A stretch of 64,000 nt of DNA, taken from Karstenula rhodostoma CBS 690.94 (taxonomy: Eukaryota > Ascomycota > Dothideomycetes > Pleosporales > Didymosphaeriaceae). The stretch spans positions 2,183,711 to 2,247,710 of the forward strand of contig MU001495.1 of NCBI GenBank assembly GCA_010093485.1, given 5' to 3'. The notes under the pieces are model-generated. The model saw nothing but the letters and a program-made list of their open reading frames with translations. It was not told the DNA's origin and made no database searches. A program made the translations under genes and the position numbers. Numbering within the stretch: the first letter of the stretch is position 1; each line of letters begins with the position of its first letter. Shown in pieces: positions 12,176 to 24,139 of the stretch.

Positions 12176-13298
12176 GGGATTGAATGTGTGAGCATCAGGT
12201 TAGATTATAGATGTGGATAGGAATCGTAAGGGCGAGGGTGTCAAGTTGACCGGCATTGGGTGGTGAAAAATATAAGACCCTGAGACTGAGATTGGGAAAG
12301 TCGAGTCTTCAGGTGTGGTGCGGGTGCACAGCCGGCCAGCCGACTCCCGAAATCAAGTGAAAAGGCGCGTCGTTCGCTGATCGCCACGTATCCCCACACT
12401 CTGCCCTTGAGGCACCGTCTGTACTAATGTACTGATGTTGACGCAGACATAGATAGACGCGATGACAATGAATTGCAGGATATTGCCGTAGTAGAATATA
12501 GTACGAATGGAAGCGGCCCGCTTTGTGCGCGACAAAGAAGAAGTCATGTCCGGGCGCTAATGCACGACATCAGCTGAGCACGCGCTTCTTGGTGCTACCG
12601 AACCGCGTCGTGCTGTCCTATCGCGCATATCTATAGGAGAGATGCAGGTGCACTCCAACGCCCTACGCCATTCGGATACTGTCTCAATAAACTCATCGGT
12701 CCAGTGCAGACCGAAGTCAGCTTTGTTTTACTACCCTTCTCCAGGCGTATCCAGTCCAAATCCACCTGCTTGTTGCTTGGAGGCCGCGCCCCACATTACT
12801 TACATGACTCTTGCAGGACCCAATGACTCTGCGTCCTCTTCGGGGTCCACTTGCTATCAATCGCACTTCTCGACATGCTCATGAATTAACACGCTCATGG
12901 GTCTTTCGAAAAAAACAAAGTCTTTACGTACATTAGTCACGATGTCGGACGTCAACAGTCGGACATCGGCGTTTTGATTGCGACTCGTTACGTCAAGTTC
13001 CGGAAAGGATGCGCTAGCGTATGAGCTCTCAAGAGAGTATTAGGGCGGACATGATACAGTGACATCTCTGGTATAAGGACAGGCGCACACGCACGACTTC
13101 GAAGGCTGATAGATCTCGTTACGACCTGATTCTTAGTACGACTCCTGCCGGAGAGCCGCGCTGAGGAAGCAACGTTCACCGCGACGCCCGTACCTTGTTC
13201 CACACTCCATCGCGCATATCGTCCGTCACTTGTGTCGCAAGTCGCCCAAGTCCTCCTGTCGCAGCATTGTCCGGACCGATCTTGATACCGTTATCAAG
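12176..13298. other. Divergent intergenic region between ligase-like and DUF1295 genes
   Basis: About 1.1 kb that must hold both promoters. Only short frames of 60-80 codons occur, none recognisable. I see no repeat, RNA gene or clear regulatory motif. Confidence 0.5.
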
Positions 13299-14193
13299 AT
13301 GCCGAGCAATCTCATACCCAACACCAAAGGGTACGACGAAGCCCGCGCGAACGACCCGCGATCAGAGGTGACGAAGAAAAAAGATCTCATCTCCCGCGGC
13401 GACTACACGCCGACCCCCGTCGGCAAGCTCGTGTTTGTGCTTGCGCGGGCGATCGACCCATTCATCCAATACTCTATATTGCATGGCGCAGGAACGGGAC
13501 TTCTGCACCAGATCGGACTGCGTACGCTGCCACCAGGCGTGCCTGCGAACACCGGAATAGGCGCCCTTGACGGATTGGGTCTATCGCCGTATCGGCTGGT
13601 ACTTCTGGGAATGGCTGTGGGAAGCGCGGTGAAGCAGGACATATGGGCAGTGGCTCTGTCAGGAGAGCCCATGAACGTCAGCAACGCCATCGCGATCTCC
13701 ATCTTCAACACGGTATTCAACAGCATCAATTCCTACGCCTTCCTCATTCGCGCGACGTCTGCATCGCTTGAATCCAACTTTCCCCAACCAGCGCTTCTCG
13801 TAGGTGGCGTGCTATACGTAACAGGTCTTCTTACGGAGCTCATCTCGGAAGTGCAGCGGAAGCAATTCAAGATGGACCCCAAGAACAAGGGCAAGCCGTA
13901 CACTGGGGGTCTATGGAGTTTTGCAAGACACATCAACTACGGAGGCTATACTATCTGGAGAGGTGCCTACGCTCTGACTGGAGGAGGCTGGGTTATGGGC
14001 GCTATTGTTGGGACGTTCTTCTTCGCGGACTTCGCCAGACGTGCAGTACCCGTGCTCAACGAGTAAGTGAAGTCGAACTCGATCTTCGAATTGCACTAAC
14101 ACTGGCTCCAGATACTGCGAGAAGAGATATGGAGAGGATTGGGATAAGTTCAAAAAGCAGACCAAGTATCGTCTCATTCCTGGAATCTACTAG
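13299..14193 (+). CDS. DUF1295 / steroid 5-alpha-reductase-like membrane oxidoreductase
   Basis: Probable NAD(P)H-dependent membrane enzyme reducing a lipid or steroid double bond; the substrate is unknown. Exons 13299-14062 and 14112-14193 encode about 281 residues. The start MPSNLIPNTKGYDEAR is chosen because the in-frame codons upstream look like leader sequence. Several hydrophobic segments follow (FIQYSILHGAGTGLLHQIGL, YRLVLLGMAVGSAV, AIAISIFNTVFNSINSYAFL, LLVGGVLYVTGLLTELISEV). The C-terminal signature shared with 5-alpha-reductases and sterol C14 reductases is present: LWSFARHINYGGYTIWRG, then, across the intron, EKRYGEDWDKFKKQ and a final RLIPGIY, the part expected to bind cofactor. 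The cyclase gene lies 4 kb downstream, but nothing else ties them together. Confidence 0.85.
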
Positions 14194-16559
14194 AGGGATG
14201 TTGTTTAGCGCAGGACCTGGAACGCTCTATGAGGCTAGCATAAGCCCTGCTCCGCACTCAATGTCACGCGTCTCGAACCTCCAAAGACCTTCAAGCGCTT
14301 ACTCACCCCTCCCAGACGACAGAATTGCACTAACTCCAGCACACTAACAAGTGCATTCGCAAGCGCAGAAGTCTCAGATGTACTGCGGGCCGCGGACGCA
14401 TGTGCGACTTGGTGGCAAGCGCGTCGTAACACGGACCGGTCGTTCCAGTGAAGACCATTCACCAGTTGCCGGACCTGGAAGCGTGATCTCTTGAGGGTGA
14501 TACGACATGTGCGCGGTGCAAGATACCGTCTCTCCGCCGCATTGCTGGTGCGACTTGATCTGAGATTTGGAATTGGGCCCTGCATTTCGTTGTTCGGATA
14601 CCCTCGTAGTACTCAGTAGCATACGACGACAACTGCTGATAGACCCCGCGTCCCACCAGATGCTAGAGAGGGGTGGTGTACTTACTCTGAGCTGCGCTAG
14701 CTCCCGGTCCGGCTGAAGAGGTGAGCTACGGGTAGTCGTCTGGTGGCGTGGGATCGGCGGGGAAATAGGTACCTACTTTTTAGCACGTTCGCACAAACGG
14801 ACTGAGCAGGCAACGATCAGCGCACACTTTCCTTGTTGAGCGTGCCAGCGGGAGGAGGACCCTGTGGCGTTTTCTCAACACCACATCCCGACCAACCTGG
14901 AGTCTTCACGATGCATGCTAAGATTGAATACAGCCCGTCGAGAGGTCTAGAAGCTGCGTGATATATGTAGCAGGGGCATGCCAGACGTCCGCTTTCCGAA
15001 CGCCAGAGACCAGCCTGGCGGGAGCGCGTGCTCGTAATGTGAATGGACCCAGGGTAGCTGCATGCTGCGTCGGTTGGTATCCGAATGGTTCGAAGACGTA
15101 GGAGGCTCTCCCGGGAAGGTGAACACCGGCGATACAATATTAAGTCCAGATTATAAACTTGTATAGTAAGCTGAGGTACCCCAGGATTAACTATTCTATA
15201 TCTGACTGGCAAGGGCCTTAGCTTACATCCGGTCTTTGTGTTCCCATGAAAGGGAGGCATGTACTCCGTCACCGAGTGGGGTTTGGGCCTTGTATAGCAC
15301 GGGTGATGTCGTCGCAACACCAAATCGTCGATCGGGCGCGCTGCTCCGGCCGTCGAGCGCGGCTGAGGTGCGCGAAAGGTAGTTCGGCACCCGCAAGACG
15401 ACGGCGGAGGCGTGATAGGGCCACCGCTCCGCTTGTCCACGCCGGGCCTTCAACGCTTGTGATAGGGGCCAAAGATCATTCACTTGGGTGCTCTTGTCTG
15501 ACCAGGGCGTGTCCAAGGCTGTATCCCCTGCGGCTGTGACTGTGGGCGCGCGATGCAGGTGCTGTCAGGCGAGCCTCCGCTCTGTCATGGCCTTGGGCCG
15601 AGCAATTCAGGTTTTCGAAGGTCGAGCATGTCCAAGTTGCGATGGTGATATTGCACCATATAGGCAGGGATAGGTAGGTCATCTTTAAGAACTTGTCTAA
15701 AAGCGCCCGCGAACGACACAGGATATGCCAATGTCGTCATGGAGGGAGGGAGACTGTTCTTGTCCCTAGCGGCGGCGCCTAGGTGATGGTTTTGCGATCG
15801 TCGAAGGCGCACAAGATAGAAATCCTCCCGCTTGCTCGTGTTGAGCGCTATTTGTACCGCTCTCCTCCCCATTGTTCACGCCGTGCTGCTCGTTGTGAGA
15901 CTGCTCAGCTCACTTGGGCACTTGGACTGCGTACCCGCACATGTACAGACACATCCATCAACACCTTCTCTTCCGCGCTCCCGTCGCTTGCGATACCCAC
16001 ACTGGGCTTGACTAGTAGGTGCGTTAGCGGATCCCGGGCTGTGAGGTTCCGAGTGTGAGTACGACTTCGCAGCGGCGCCTACGTTTTCGCGTCTGAGTCG
16101 CCGGTTGTCTTCTCAGCTAGGTTCGCTGGCTGATGGATGTGTCTAGCTAGTCGCCCTCAAAAGGTGAAGGCGCCGCCGTTTCCTGAGGCTCAGGCCCACC
16201 CCGCCCGCAGACTTGCAGCGAAGAAACCAGAGAAATCTGCTCTGCAAGCCAGCATCTGACTACGCGCCGCGCTTCCTCACCATCCCGGATTTTTGTCACG
16301 CCATTCGCAATTCCCGGAAGCGGCTCGTGGGAACTGCATGCGGCGGCGGCGATAGCCTTGGCGCCTCGCCCCGCGAACTTCGCACTCTCTGTTGCTATAT
16401 CATTCTTCTGCCCGGGGCGCCCGCTTCACTGCGCGGCCTGCAGTATTGTTCTTCGTTTGGCTCGTTTGGATCTTTGGCCTTCTTGACGTCAGGCCCCGAT
16501 CGTCGTTTCACAGGCGGCACAGGGCTAGTACAACAAGCGAGTGACAAGCAGCCTGAGAC
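14194..16559. other. 2.4 kb gene-free stretch with an AT-rich patch near 15125-15215
   Basis: Frames such as 14817-15440 on the minus strand overlap frames on the other strand and have no motif or splice logic. An AT-rich patch at about 15125-15215 contains the string AAGGGCCTTA also found in the AT island near 8600. The right end is the promoter of the next gene. Confidence 0.45.
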
Positions 16560-17677
16560 ATGGCGACGATGGCCTCTTCACAACCTCTCCCCTTCCGACG
16601 TAAACCCATCGCAAATCCTGGCATCTCGGTGCGGCCACCAGTCCCCCCCTTCGACGCACAATCAGGACACTCGCGCACGCGAACGACGTCCTCAAGCGTG
16701 TTCCCCGTCGCTCCGTCGCCAACTACCAGCACCATGAACTCGCAGCAGTACCCTCAGCAGATGTACTCGGGAGGCCTCCGCCGAACGCCCACCTCCTCTA
16801 CCTCTTCCACGACCGGCACGCCCGGCCGCACAAATAGCGGGGCACTTCGACGATCCTCGTCCGCGCGCTCCGGCAACTCGCCTTCCAGCTATGTGGCTTT
16901 GATGCGCAAACAAAAGGCCACTGTCTGGTGCGACCGAGCGCAGTACGACGACCCGCGCGTAGTGGCACAGCAGCGCCAGGCAAAGGTATGTGGAATTGGA
17001 TTCAGACTTGTACCGTTTCCATTGAGCTGCGCTGACTTCAGGCACAGATGCGCGCCGTCATGGAGGTCGCTGGTGGGGGCCACCACGCGCCCCTCCGCAA
17101 CTCCTCAGGCAGCTCGGGCGTCGCCGCAGGGGTGCGCTCCAAGGTCCGTCACCACGGTGTGCCCAAGGCCTCACTGTACGCGCCCATCGCCACAACCGGC
17201 TCCGGCGTCCCCATGCGCTTAAGTGCATCCGAAGTCGACGAGGGTGACAACGAGGACAACATCTCGATAGGACAAGATGCCGGGCCCTACCACCACCGCA
17301 CCGGCTCCGGTCGCAGCTCTCTCGGGTCCGGTCGTCGCGTCGGCTATGCTAGCGGGCGCATCTCGTCAAACTCGACCCCGCCAAATGGGCAGAACTCGTC
17401 GCCTGGCGAGATGGCAGACCTTCCCGAGGAGGAGACGCCCGTGCCCAACTACGGCCAAAACGACTACTTCGAGCGTACCAAGACAGGCCTCAGCGGGGGC
17501 AGCGGGAGCAGCGAGGAGAGGAACTTTGGCAGCGTTGGCCAGATGCCACAAGGGCTGCCCAAGGCCGACCCTGAAAAGAATACCTCCGATCTCCATCGGA
17601 GAGGCAGTGTGGACGAGCGCACCACGACTATGAGCAACACCAGGCTTTTTATCGCTAATCCCGACCTGAGTGATTAG
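16560..17677 (+). CDS. Unrecognised basic, Ser/Gly-rich fungal protein
   Basis: Exons 16560-16985 and 17042-17677 join in phase 0 across a 56-nt intron (GTATGT donor, TTCAG acceptor) to give about 353 residues. Most of the chain is low-complexity: a Ser/Thr/Pro-rich N-terminal half, then Ser/Gly-rich and acidic stretches ending in FIANPDLSD. The one ordered-looking segment spans the intron, with SYVALMRKQKATVWCDRAQ and a following DPR-VVAQQRQAK helix near residues 115-150. Its Cys, Trp and basic residues look conserved-type rather than random, and splicing inside it supports a real gene. I do not recognise the family. No membrane segment or signal peptide is visible. A scaffold or regulatory role is possible but is only a guess from the disorder. 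Confidence 0.75.
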
Positions 17678-18326
17678 ACTCTCCTTTGTCAAAAATAATG
17701 ATACCCATCGGGAACGCAGGACTGGGGGTATAGTGTGGGGGAGTGCTGGATGATGGATGAACATATGGCACGGCGTCTGGCATATTCCTCAAAGTAATTC
17801 CGTTTGGCTCGCAGATAAAGCTGGATTGCGCTGCTGGCATAGCATTTCTTTAACTAGTTGGACTTTTGCATGGGATGTCGCTCGCTGCATGTATATACGT
17901 AATTGCAAGTCAGAACGTTACCTCAGGCATAAAATTTATGGAACATATCAAACCACATCAAGCTGCGCATTCTGAGAAATGCTAGTGCGACGTCGTATGA
18001 GATGGCGAGTCCTTTCGCAATGGCCCACGCGCAACGAGTTCTCCACAATGCTGTACTGTGTATACGATGCATACGAGGGTCGCCACCGTCGTCGATCACA
18101 TATGGAGCCCTCGGAATCCTCGGCACACAAGGCGACCGAGGCCCTGCAGCGGGCACGGGCACATACCCCCTTCGGAACCTCCTTTCGGAATTTCGGACTC
18201 CTTGGCAGGCTCGTGCCACCATCTCTCTAGATAGAATAAAACTAGAACTCCCGTACAACGCTCGTTCTGCGGCATGACGCGACAGTAGACAGAAATTTGA
18301 TCCTCCGCCGCAGCAATTGAGATATC
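17678..18326. other. Intergenic region upstream of the oxidosqualene cyclase
   Basis: About 650 bases holding the 3' region of the preceding gene and the cyclase promoter. It has no convincing frame on either strand and no recognisable repeat or RNA gene. Confidence 0.5.
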
Positions 18327-20769
18327 ATGAGACAGGCAAACGGCCACGCGAACGGCCACGCGAACGGCCACGCGAACGACCACGCGAAAAGCAATGGCGC
18401 GATGAAAAGTACAGCGCAGACGGGGGGACAAGTCGCGGGGACGGACCATACGAGATGGAGGATGAAGGACGACCGCGGCACACAAACATGGCACTATCTG
18501 GAGAGCGATGAGGAAGTCAAGGCATGGCCGCAGAGCACGGCGGATAAGTGGTACTTGGGCATGGATACGGTACGCCCCGCCCGTGTACCTGCATCTCGCC
18601 TGCACAATTGATGCGCGATACTGATGAGTGCATTGAAACAGGAACTTCCTGACCTTTCCCCCGCGAAGACGCCGCTCCAGGCTATACACAATGGCCTCGC
18701 ATTCTACAAAGAGTTGCAGCAGCCGGTTGGCAACTGGGCGTGCGAGTACGGCGGTCCGATGTTCCTCCTTCCCGGGCTCATAGTCACTTGGTACGTCACC
18801 GAGACGCCGATACCGTGGCATCACAAGGCAGAGATGAAGCGGTACTTGTTTGCGAGGGCACATCCTGAGGATGGCGGGTGGGGCTTGCACATCGAGGGCG
18901 AGACCAGCGTGTTTGGTACGGCAATGAACTATACCGCGCTGAGGTTGCTGGGCGTTGATGCGGAAGATGCGCGGATGCAGAAGGCTAGAGCTACACTGTG
19001 GAAATTGGGTGGAGCGCTGAAGGCACCGCATTGGGGGAAGTTCTGGTTGGCGGTGCTGGGGGTGCTGGATTGGGATGTAGTCAATCCGGTGCCGCCTGAG
19101 TTGTGGTATGTTATTCCACACTGCTTGAACTATGAAACATCAAGAAAGCTAATTGAAGCAGGTTGCTACCCAATTGGGTACCTATCCACCCCTGGAAGTG
19201 GTGGGTGCACATGCGAACGGTCTTCATTCCCATGGGCTACATCTACTCCCAGCGATGGTCATATCCCCTCAATGATCTTACCAAATCGCTACGGTCCGAA
19301 CTTCTTGTCCAGCCTTACGAGTCCATTACCTTCATCCGCCACCGCAATGACATCTCCCCCATGGACAACTACCACCCCAAGTCCCTCGCCTTGCGTATTC
19401 TCTTCTGGTTCCTGGTTTATATCTGGTTTCCCTACCTGCGACCCGCTTCATTGAAGAAGAAGGCAGAAGACCATGCATGGTGGATCATCCAACGCGAGGA
19501 CGCGAACTCTGACTTTGCTAATTTGGGACCCGTCAACGGGCCTTTGAACACGCTCGTATCGTACATACGTCAAGGCCCGGAGTCCGTGCCTTTCCGAAGA
19601 CATCTGGAGACGCTACCGGAGTTTCTGTGGATCAAGGATGAGGGCATGCTCATGAACGGCACGAACGGCGTGCAGAATTGGGACACAGCGTACACAATCC
19701 AAGCCGTCAAACACTGCGGCCTCTTGCAGGACCCTCAATATCACGACATGCTCCACCGCGCCCTGGAGTTTCTCGAAGACCAACAAATACCCGAAGAATG
19801 CCGCGACCAGCACCAAACCTACCGCCAGTCACGGAAAGGCGCGTGGGGCTTCTCGAACCGTCGACAAGGCTACACAGTATCAGACTGCACCTCCGAGGGC
19901 CTCAAAGCAGTCCTAACCCTCCAAACCCTGCCCGAGTTCAAGGCCCTCGTCCCAGACAACCGCCTTCGCGATGCCATCGACATCCTCCTCACCATGCAAA
20001 ACAAAAGCGGTGGATGCGCTTCGTACGAGCCCACCCGTGGCTCCGAGTATCTCGAGTGGCTCAACGCCGCTGAGGTCTTCGGCCGCATCATGATTGAGTA
20101 CGACTACCCGGAGTGCACGACCGCCGTCATCACCGCGCTGCACGTGTTCCAGAAGTACGACTCTTCCTACCGTGCCGACGAGATCGCGGCGTTCAAGGCC
20201 CGCGCTCTCGACTACATCCGCGCCGCGCAGCAGGAAGATGGATCATGGTACGGCGCGTGGGGCATCTGCTTCACGTACGCAGGCATGTTCGCGCTTGAAT
20301 CTCTCGCGTGCGCGGGCGAAACTCATGCCAACTCGGAGCGCATGCGTCGCGCGTGCCAGTTCTTCCTCGACCGGCAGATGGAGGACGGCGGGTGGGGCGA
20401 GACGTACCGCAGCTGCGAGACGGGCGTGTGGTGCAACCACGCGGAGTCGCAGGTCGTGCAGACGGCGTGGGTCGTTATCGCCATGTGCCACGCGCAGTAT
20501 CCCGACAAGGAGCCCTTGCGGAAGGCGCTGGAGATGGTTGTGCGGAGGCAGCAGAGCAACGGGGAGTGGCTGCAGGAGGCGATTGAGGGAGTGTTTAATA
20601 AGTCCTGGTGAGTCTTTTCCCGGTTGTCGCTTCCTGATTGATGGGAGGGGGTTGTGTTTGAAAAGCTAACGCGGACAGCATGATCTCGTATCCGAACTAC
20701 AAGTTCATCTTCCCGATTATGGCGCTGGGTATGTATAAAGAGCGGTTTGGTGACGAGGAGTTATTCTGA
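18327..20769 (+). CDS. ERG7: Oxidosqualene cyclase, lanosterol synthase type
   Basis: Cyclises 2,3-oxidosqualene to lanosterol, a committed step of ergosterol synthesis at the ER or lipid droplets. Exons 18327-18569, 18642-19105, 19162-20607 and 20679-20769 give about 747 residues, usual for the family. Features include QW-type repeats (PEDGGWGLH, QEDGSWYGAWGICF, MEDGGWGETY), the LLPNWVPIHPWKWW segment assembled across intron 2, HRNDISPMD, and the C-terminal FNKSCMISYPNYKFIFP across the last intron. The catalytic motif reads VSDCTSEG, with the proton-donating Asp near residue 477 but Ser in place of the usual Ala of DCTAE. The N-terminus carries a (Asn-Gly-His-Ala) repeat from a 12-bp DNA repeat. 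It could be a paralogue making a protosterol rather than the housekeeping enzyme; no secondary-metabolite genes flank it. Confidence 0.93.
18338..18387 (+). repeat. 12-bp tandem repeat encoding (NGHA)n
   Basis: Four near-identical 12-bp units of the form AACGGCCACGCG lie inside the first cyclase exon, the last one degenerate, and encode Asn-Gly-His-Ala repeats just after the initiator. Slippage could make the copy number variable between strains. Confidence 0.85.
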
Positions 20770-22306
20770 ACGTCGCGTGTACATGGAATGCAAACTCAAG
20801 GAAAAAGGAGGGAAGGCGTTGATGCACATACACGTAATAATTAATGAAAACGCACCATCTCAAGTGGTACGCGGATGAGACTACTACATTGGGATCGCAA
20901 TTGGATGAACATCTTTTCTAAAGGAACACGTCGGTTTTTTGAAACGGGCAGAGTGGCTGGTGGTACGTGGTGAAGCGAGCATCCGTTTGTCCGACAGACG
21001 GTCGACGTTCACGCTGCCTCGCAGTTCTCGAGCCCAGCGAATCTTCAGCTCGCAGCTCGTGAGCCTTAGTTTCGCGAGAGCTAACCGCCTTGGTTGAAGA
21101 TGTGCGCCCAAGCTGTCAGTGCCGGATGTTCATCCGTTGGAAACTGGCTCTGAGTAGGATCCTGATACCTTGCTAGAGAAACGGTTATCCTCTTTGGGCA
21201 GCTATGACGGCATGCCTCGTACAGCATGCCCAGACTCGCGCAGATAAGCATATGAAGCTATTCCGCACACACCTAAGCCTGGACCTTGCGAGGTAAGATA
21301 CTCCCGAAAGAAAAGAAAGCAGACTATATTAAACAGCAGGGACTCCCTCGGTATTTGGACTTGGAAATTGGTGGGTGGGAAGCGTTGTGATCCTCTCTAT
21401 ATCATTTCACTCTCCCAGCGGATCATGTGTGGAATGACAAGAGATCAGATCTTTGATTTGACGACGATGCTGTTAACTATTCCTAGCGCTTTCGCGGCCC
21501 TGGCAGCCCGGTGGCCCCTATTATGTCGTTACCGTGATCCCTGAGGTGAGTGACATCGATCTCGCGCTACATTGGCCACACTGGTTCGTCCAGTAGCAAG
21601 GTTATTACCGGTAGACCCCGAAGCGAGCCAAAGCTTAGACACACTGTTAGGCACCTGGAGTTCACGACGAGATTACACACCAGGTCGCCGACTGGTTCCA
21701 ATGTCACTACCAAGATCTACAAACCGATGTTTCTGCTGAACAGGATGGACGGACTGAAGAGATGGAGCATTTACACAACAGTGCCGATTCACAGTCTTGG
21801 CCGCCAGCCAATTCTGGATGAGCTTAGTGTACGCTCAACATCGTATCACGAAACGGAACACGCAAAACAAACCAAGATATCCCTGCATGATCAACGGCCC
21901 ATAGACACTACCTTGCCTTGCTGAAGTCCGGCAATTGGGTGGGAGCAACAGATGCAGCCCGCCCGTGTCCGAGTGCCAGTGTGGCGCCTGGGGTCCGCCA
22001 TCATTATTACCCCATTAGGCCACACGATGGAATCAACGGCGCTAGCGGCGACATGCAACACAACCTGCAACACGCTACTGCATCGCCTACTTGTTGTGTC
22101 CGTTGCTATATTGTTAACTTCGCCTGGAACATACGTCCGCACTTGACCCTGAATAAGAGGTGTTGCAAGGTCAGGGCCATTTTGAAGGTGACATACCATG
22201 GGTAGAACGTGGAACACCCTCTCCTTCTTCTTCCACAAAATTCCCCACACCACACTACCCCCAACACTCATGCTCCACCACCAATTCTCCTCTCGGTGAC
22301 ATCTCG
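20770..22306. other. 1.5 kb intergenic stretch, no supported gene
   Basis: This lies between the cyclase 3' end and the CFEM-like gene. A 124-codon plus-strand frame at 21550-21924 and minus-strand frames at 21891-22427 overlap and have no recognisable content. The last 100 bases are pyrimidine-rich, as is common in fungal 5' leaders. Confidence 0.5.
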
Positions 22307-23229
22307 ATGCAGCTCTTTGTCCTTCTCGCATGCCTGATCGGTGGTCTGCACTACGCAGAGGCTGCTGTGAAAACTCACATCTACATCGACCAAATACCCA
22401 TCTACACGAAGCTCGCCTCATGTGCACAAGACCGTATCAGTGCGATCGTGCGTGCTCAAGCCTCCGGATGTGGAGATGACACCCAGTTGACATCGTTCGC
22501 ATGCTTTTGCATCGACTCAAGTAGCCAGTTCGCGTCGATCATCTCGACCGCTGTGAAAGATCAGTGTAGCAGTGCAGCGACCGAGGCGGCGTTGACGGCA
22601 AGACATGCTGCTGAGAAAACTCCAGTACATCGTGTCAGGGCGAGAGCTACGGTCACCCCTGCACCTACACCGTCAGGGGTTGTTGCAGGCAATGTCAAGA
22701 GTGCTTTGGAAGCTTTCGATAGCTATTGCTCGAAGAGTACCGAGTTGATTAGATGTGAGTGAACTCGGAAAGACGCTATGGCTCAAAGATTGACCCCCCT
22801 CTAGTCCACCAGGACGCCACTGTCAAGATCACACAAGCGCCTGAGACCAGATCCATCACGCCGACTCCTTCGGCATCTTCAGCGTCATCGGCAGCAGATA
22901 CTCCAGACAAGACCGGCACGCCCATCGCAGCGATTGTCGTGCCCGTTGTTCTGGTTCCCCTGGCCTTGGGTGTTGCCCTGTACTTCTTTCTGCGACGCAA
23001 CAGGCAGCAGCGCGACCTCGGTACCAAGCTGCATGAGTTACAGGCTGATAGCTCAATCTCTAGAGGGCAACCCATCATGGTCAGCGATCATAAGTATGCG
23101 CAATATGGGACGGAGATTCACACCGCGCAGCACAGGGTTGAGATGCCGACTAATGAGACCCCTGCTGTGGAGTTAGATGCAGGAGCAGGAGTGGCGACAC
23201 ATAGGAACGAGAAAATGGGCTTGACGTAA
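22307..23229 (+). CDS. CFEM-like cysteine-rich type I membrane protein
   Basis: Exons 22307-22754 and 22805-23229 encode about 290 residues. A signal peptide (MQLFVLLACLIGGLHYAEA) leads a Cys-rich extracellular module with SCAQD, SGCGDD, the close pair ACFC, DQCSSA and YCSKS, a spacing that resembles fungal CFEM domains although fewer than eight Cys are visible. A Thr/Ser/Pro-rich, probably glycosylated linker follows, then one transmembrane helix (IAAIVVPVVLVPLALGVALYFF) flanked by the basic stop-transfer RRNRQQR, and a cytoplasmic tail. CFEM proteins act at the fungal surface in haem capture, adhesion or signalling; the exact role here is unknown. It ends 40 bases from the convergent methyltransferase gene. 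Confidence 0.75.
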
Positions 23230-23269
23230 ATTATAGCGAATTCCCTCAGCATCGGACAAATCATCCTCG

Positions 23270-24139
23270 CTACTCCTTCATAACAGCAACAGCAATCCAC
23301 TGGCTCATCTCTTTCACAACGGCCCCCTCCTCGTTCTTACGCGCCTCAATCTCCTCGACCCACGCCCGCTTAATCTCCTCCACGCTCCCCTCATCCAAAC
23401 CATCCAATCCAAAACTCAACCACGTCTGCTCTCTCGCCAAACTCCTCCACAGCGCCTCCACCTTCTCCCCACTCTCAACATCCCACCTCGCCATGCTCTC
23501 GCCCGCTTTCTCCACCCTCACCAGCCTAAACCGCGTCCCCTCGAAAAGCCGCCGAAACGCCGCCTCCGTGTCAGCCAGCCACAGCGCATCGAACGGTGCT
23601 TCGAAACCCCGCGGGATAGCCACATCGAGAAAAAGTTTTGCCGGCAAATGCGTCGCCCACATATCCGCCACGAAGACGCCACCGGGACGGAGCACATCGC
23701 GGGCCAGAGTATCCAACAGAGCCCTGGGCTCGGAAAACATAGCGATCGCACTGCCGCACGTCACCGCGTCCGCCCACCTCCTGCCATACTTCCCCGGCAA
23801 AGCCAAATCCCCCACGTCCCGCTGCAGAAACTCGACTCTATCGCCGATGCCCGCCTCCGCTGCCGCTTTCGCAGCAAGCCCCACAAACTCGTCCGAGATG
23901 TCGATGCCTAGGACGCGGCCCTCTTCGCCGACTTTCGCGGCTGCCGCGAAGGCCACTTTCCCCGTGCCCGTGGCGAGGTCTAGCACCGAGGAGCCGGGCT
24001 TGATGGCGGCGCCTGCTGCGTCGACGATGCGATCCGGGCCGCCTGCGTGCACGGATTTGGTCATGGTGTTGTATGATTTTCCGACGTTGTTGTAGAAGGT
24101 TTGGAGGGCGGAGACGTAGGGGGAGAAGTTGGTCGACAT
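23270..24139 (-). CDS. Class I SAM-dependent methyltransferase (UbiE/COQ5-like fold)
   Basis: A single-exon gene of about 289 residues starting MSTNFSPYVS; an in-frame Met at 24328 is less likely because the extra 63 residues look like leader sequence. Motif I (SSVLDLATGTGKVAFAAAA) and the acidic ribose-binding end of beta-2 (VLGIDIS) are clear, followed by a VEFLQRDVGDL segment and a LRPGGVFVADMW motif. The substrate is unknown: small-molecule methyltransferases of this type act in quinone, sterol or secondary metabolism. There is no mitochondrial presequence, which argues against COQ5 itself. The C-terminal half is encoded by DNA that is very C-rich on the plus strand. Confidence 0.85.
   Translation of the reverse strand: MSTNFSPYVSALQTFYNNVGKSYNTMTKSVHAGGPDRIVDAAGAAIKPGSSVLDLATGTGKVAFAAAAKVGEEGRVLGIDISDEFVGLAAKAAAEAGIGDRVEFLQRDVGDLALPGKYGRRWADAVTCGSAIAMFSEPRALLDTLARDVLRPGGVFVADMWATHLPAKLFLDVAIPRGFEAPFDALWLADTEAAFRRLFEGTRFRLVRVEKAGESMARWDVESGEKVEALWRSLAREQTWLSFGLDGLDEGSVEEIKRAWVEEIEARKNEEGAVVKEMSQWIAVAVMKE

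Noticed and set aside
14817..15440. 207-codon minus-strand frame
   Set aside because: It runs through an AT-rich patch, overlaps plus frames and shows no domain, start context or splice signals.
18096..19121. 341-codon minus-strand frame across the cyclase 5' half
   Set aside because: It is antisense to well-supported cyclase exons, crosses their introns without splice logic and has no recognisable motif.
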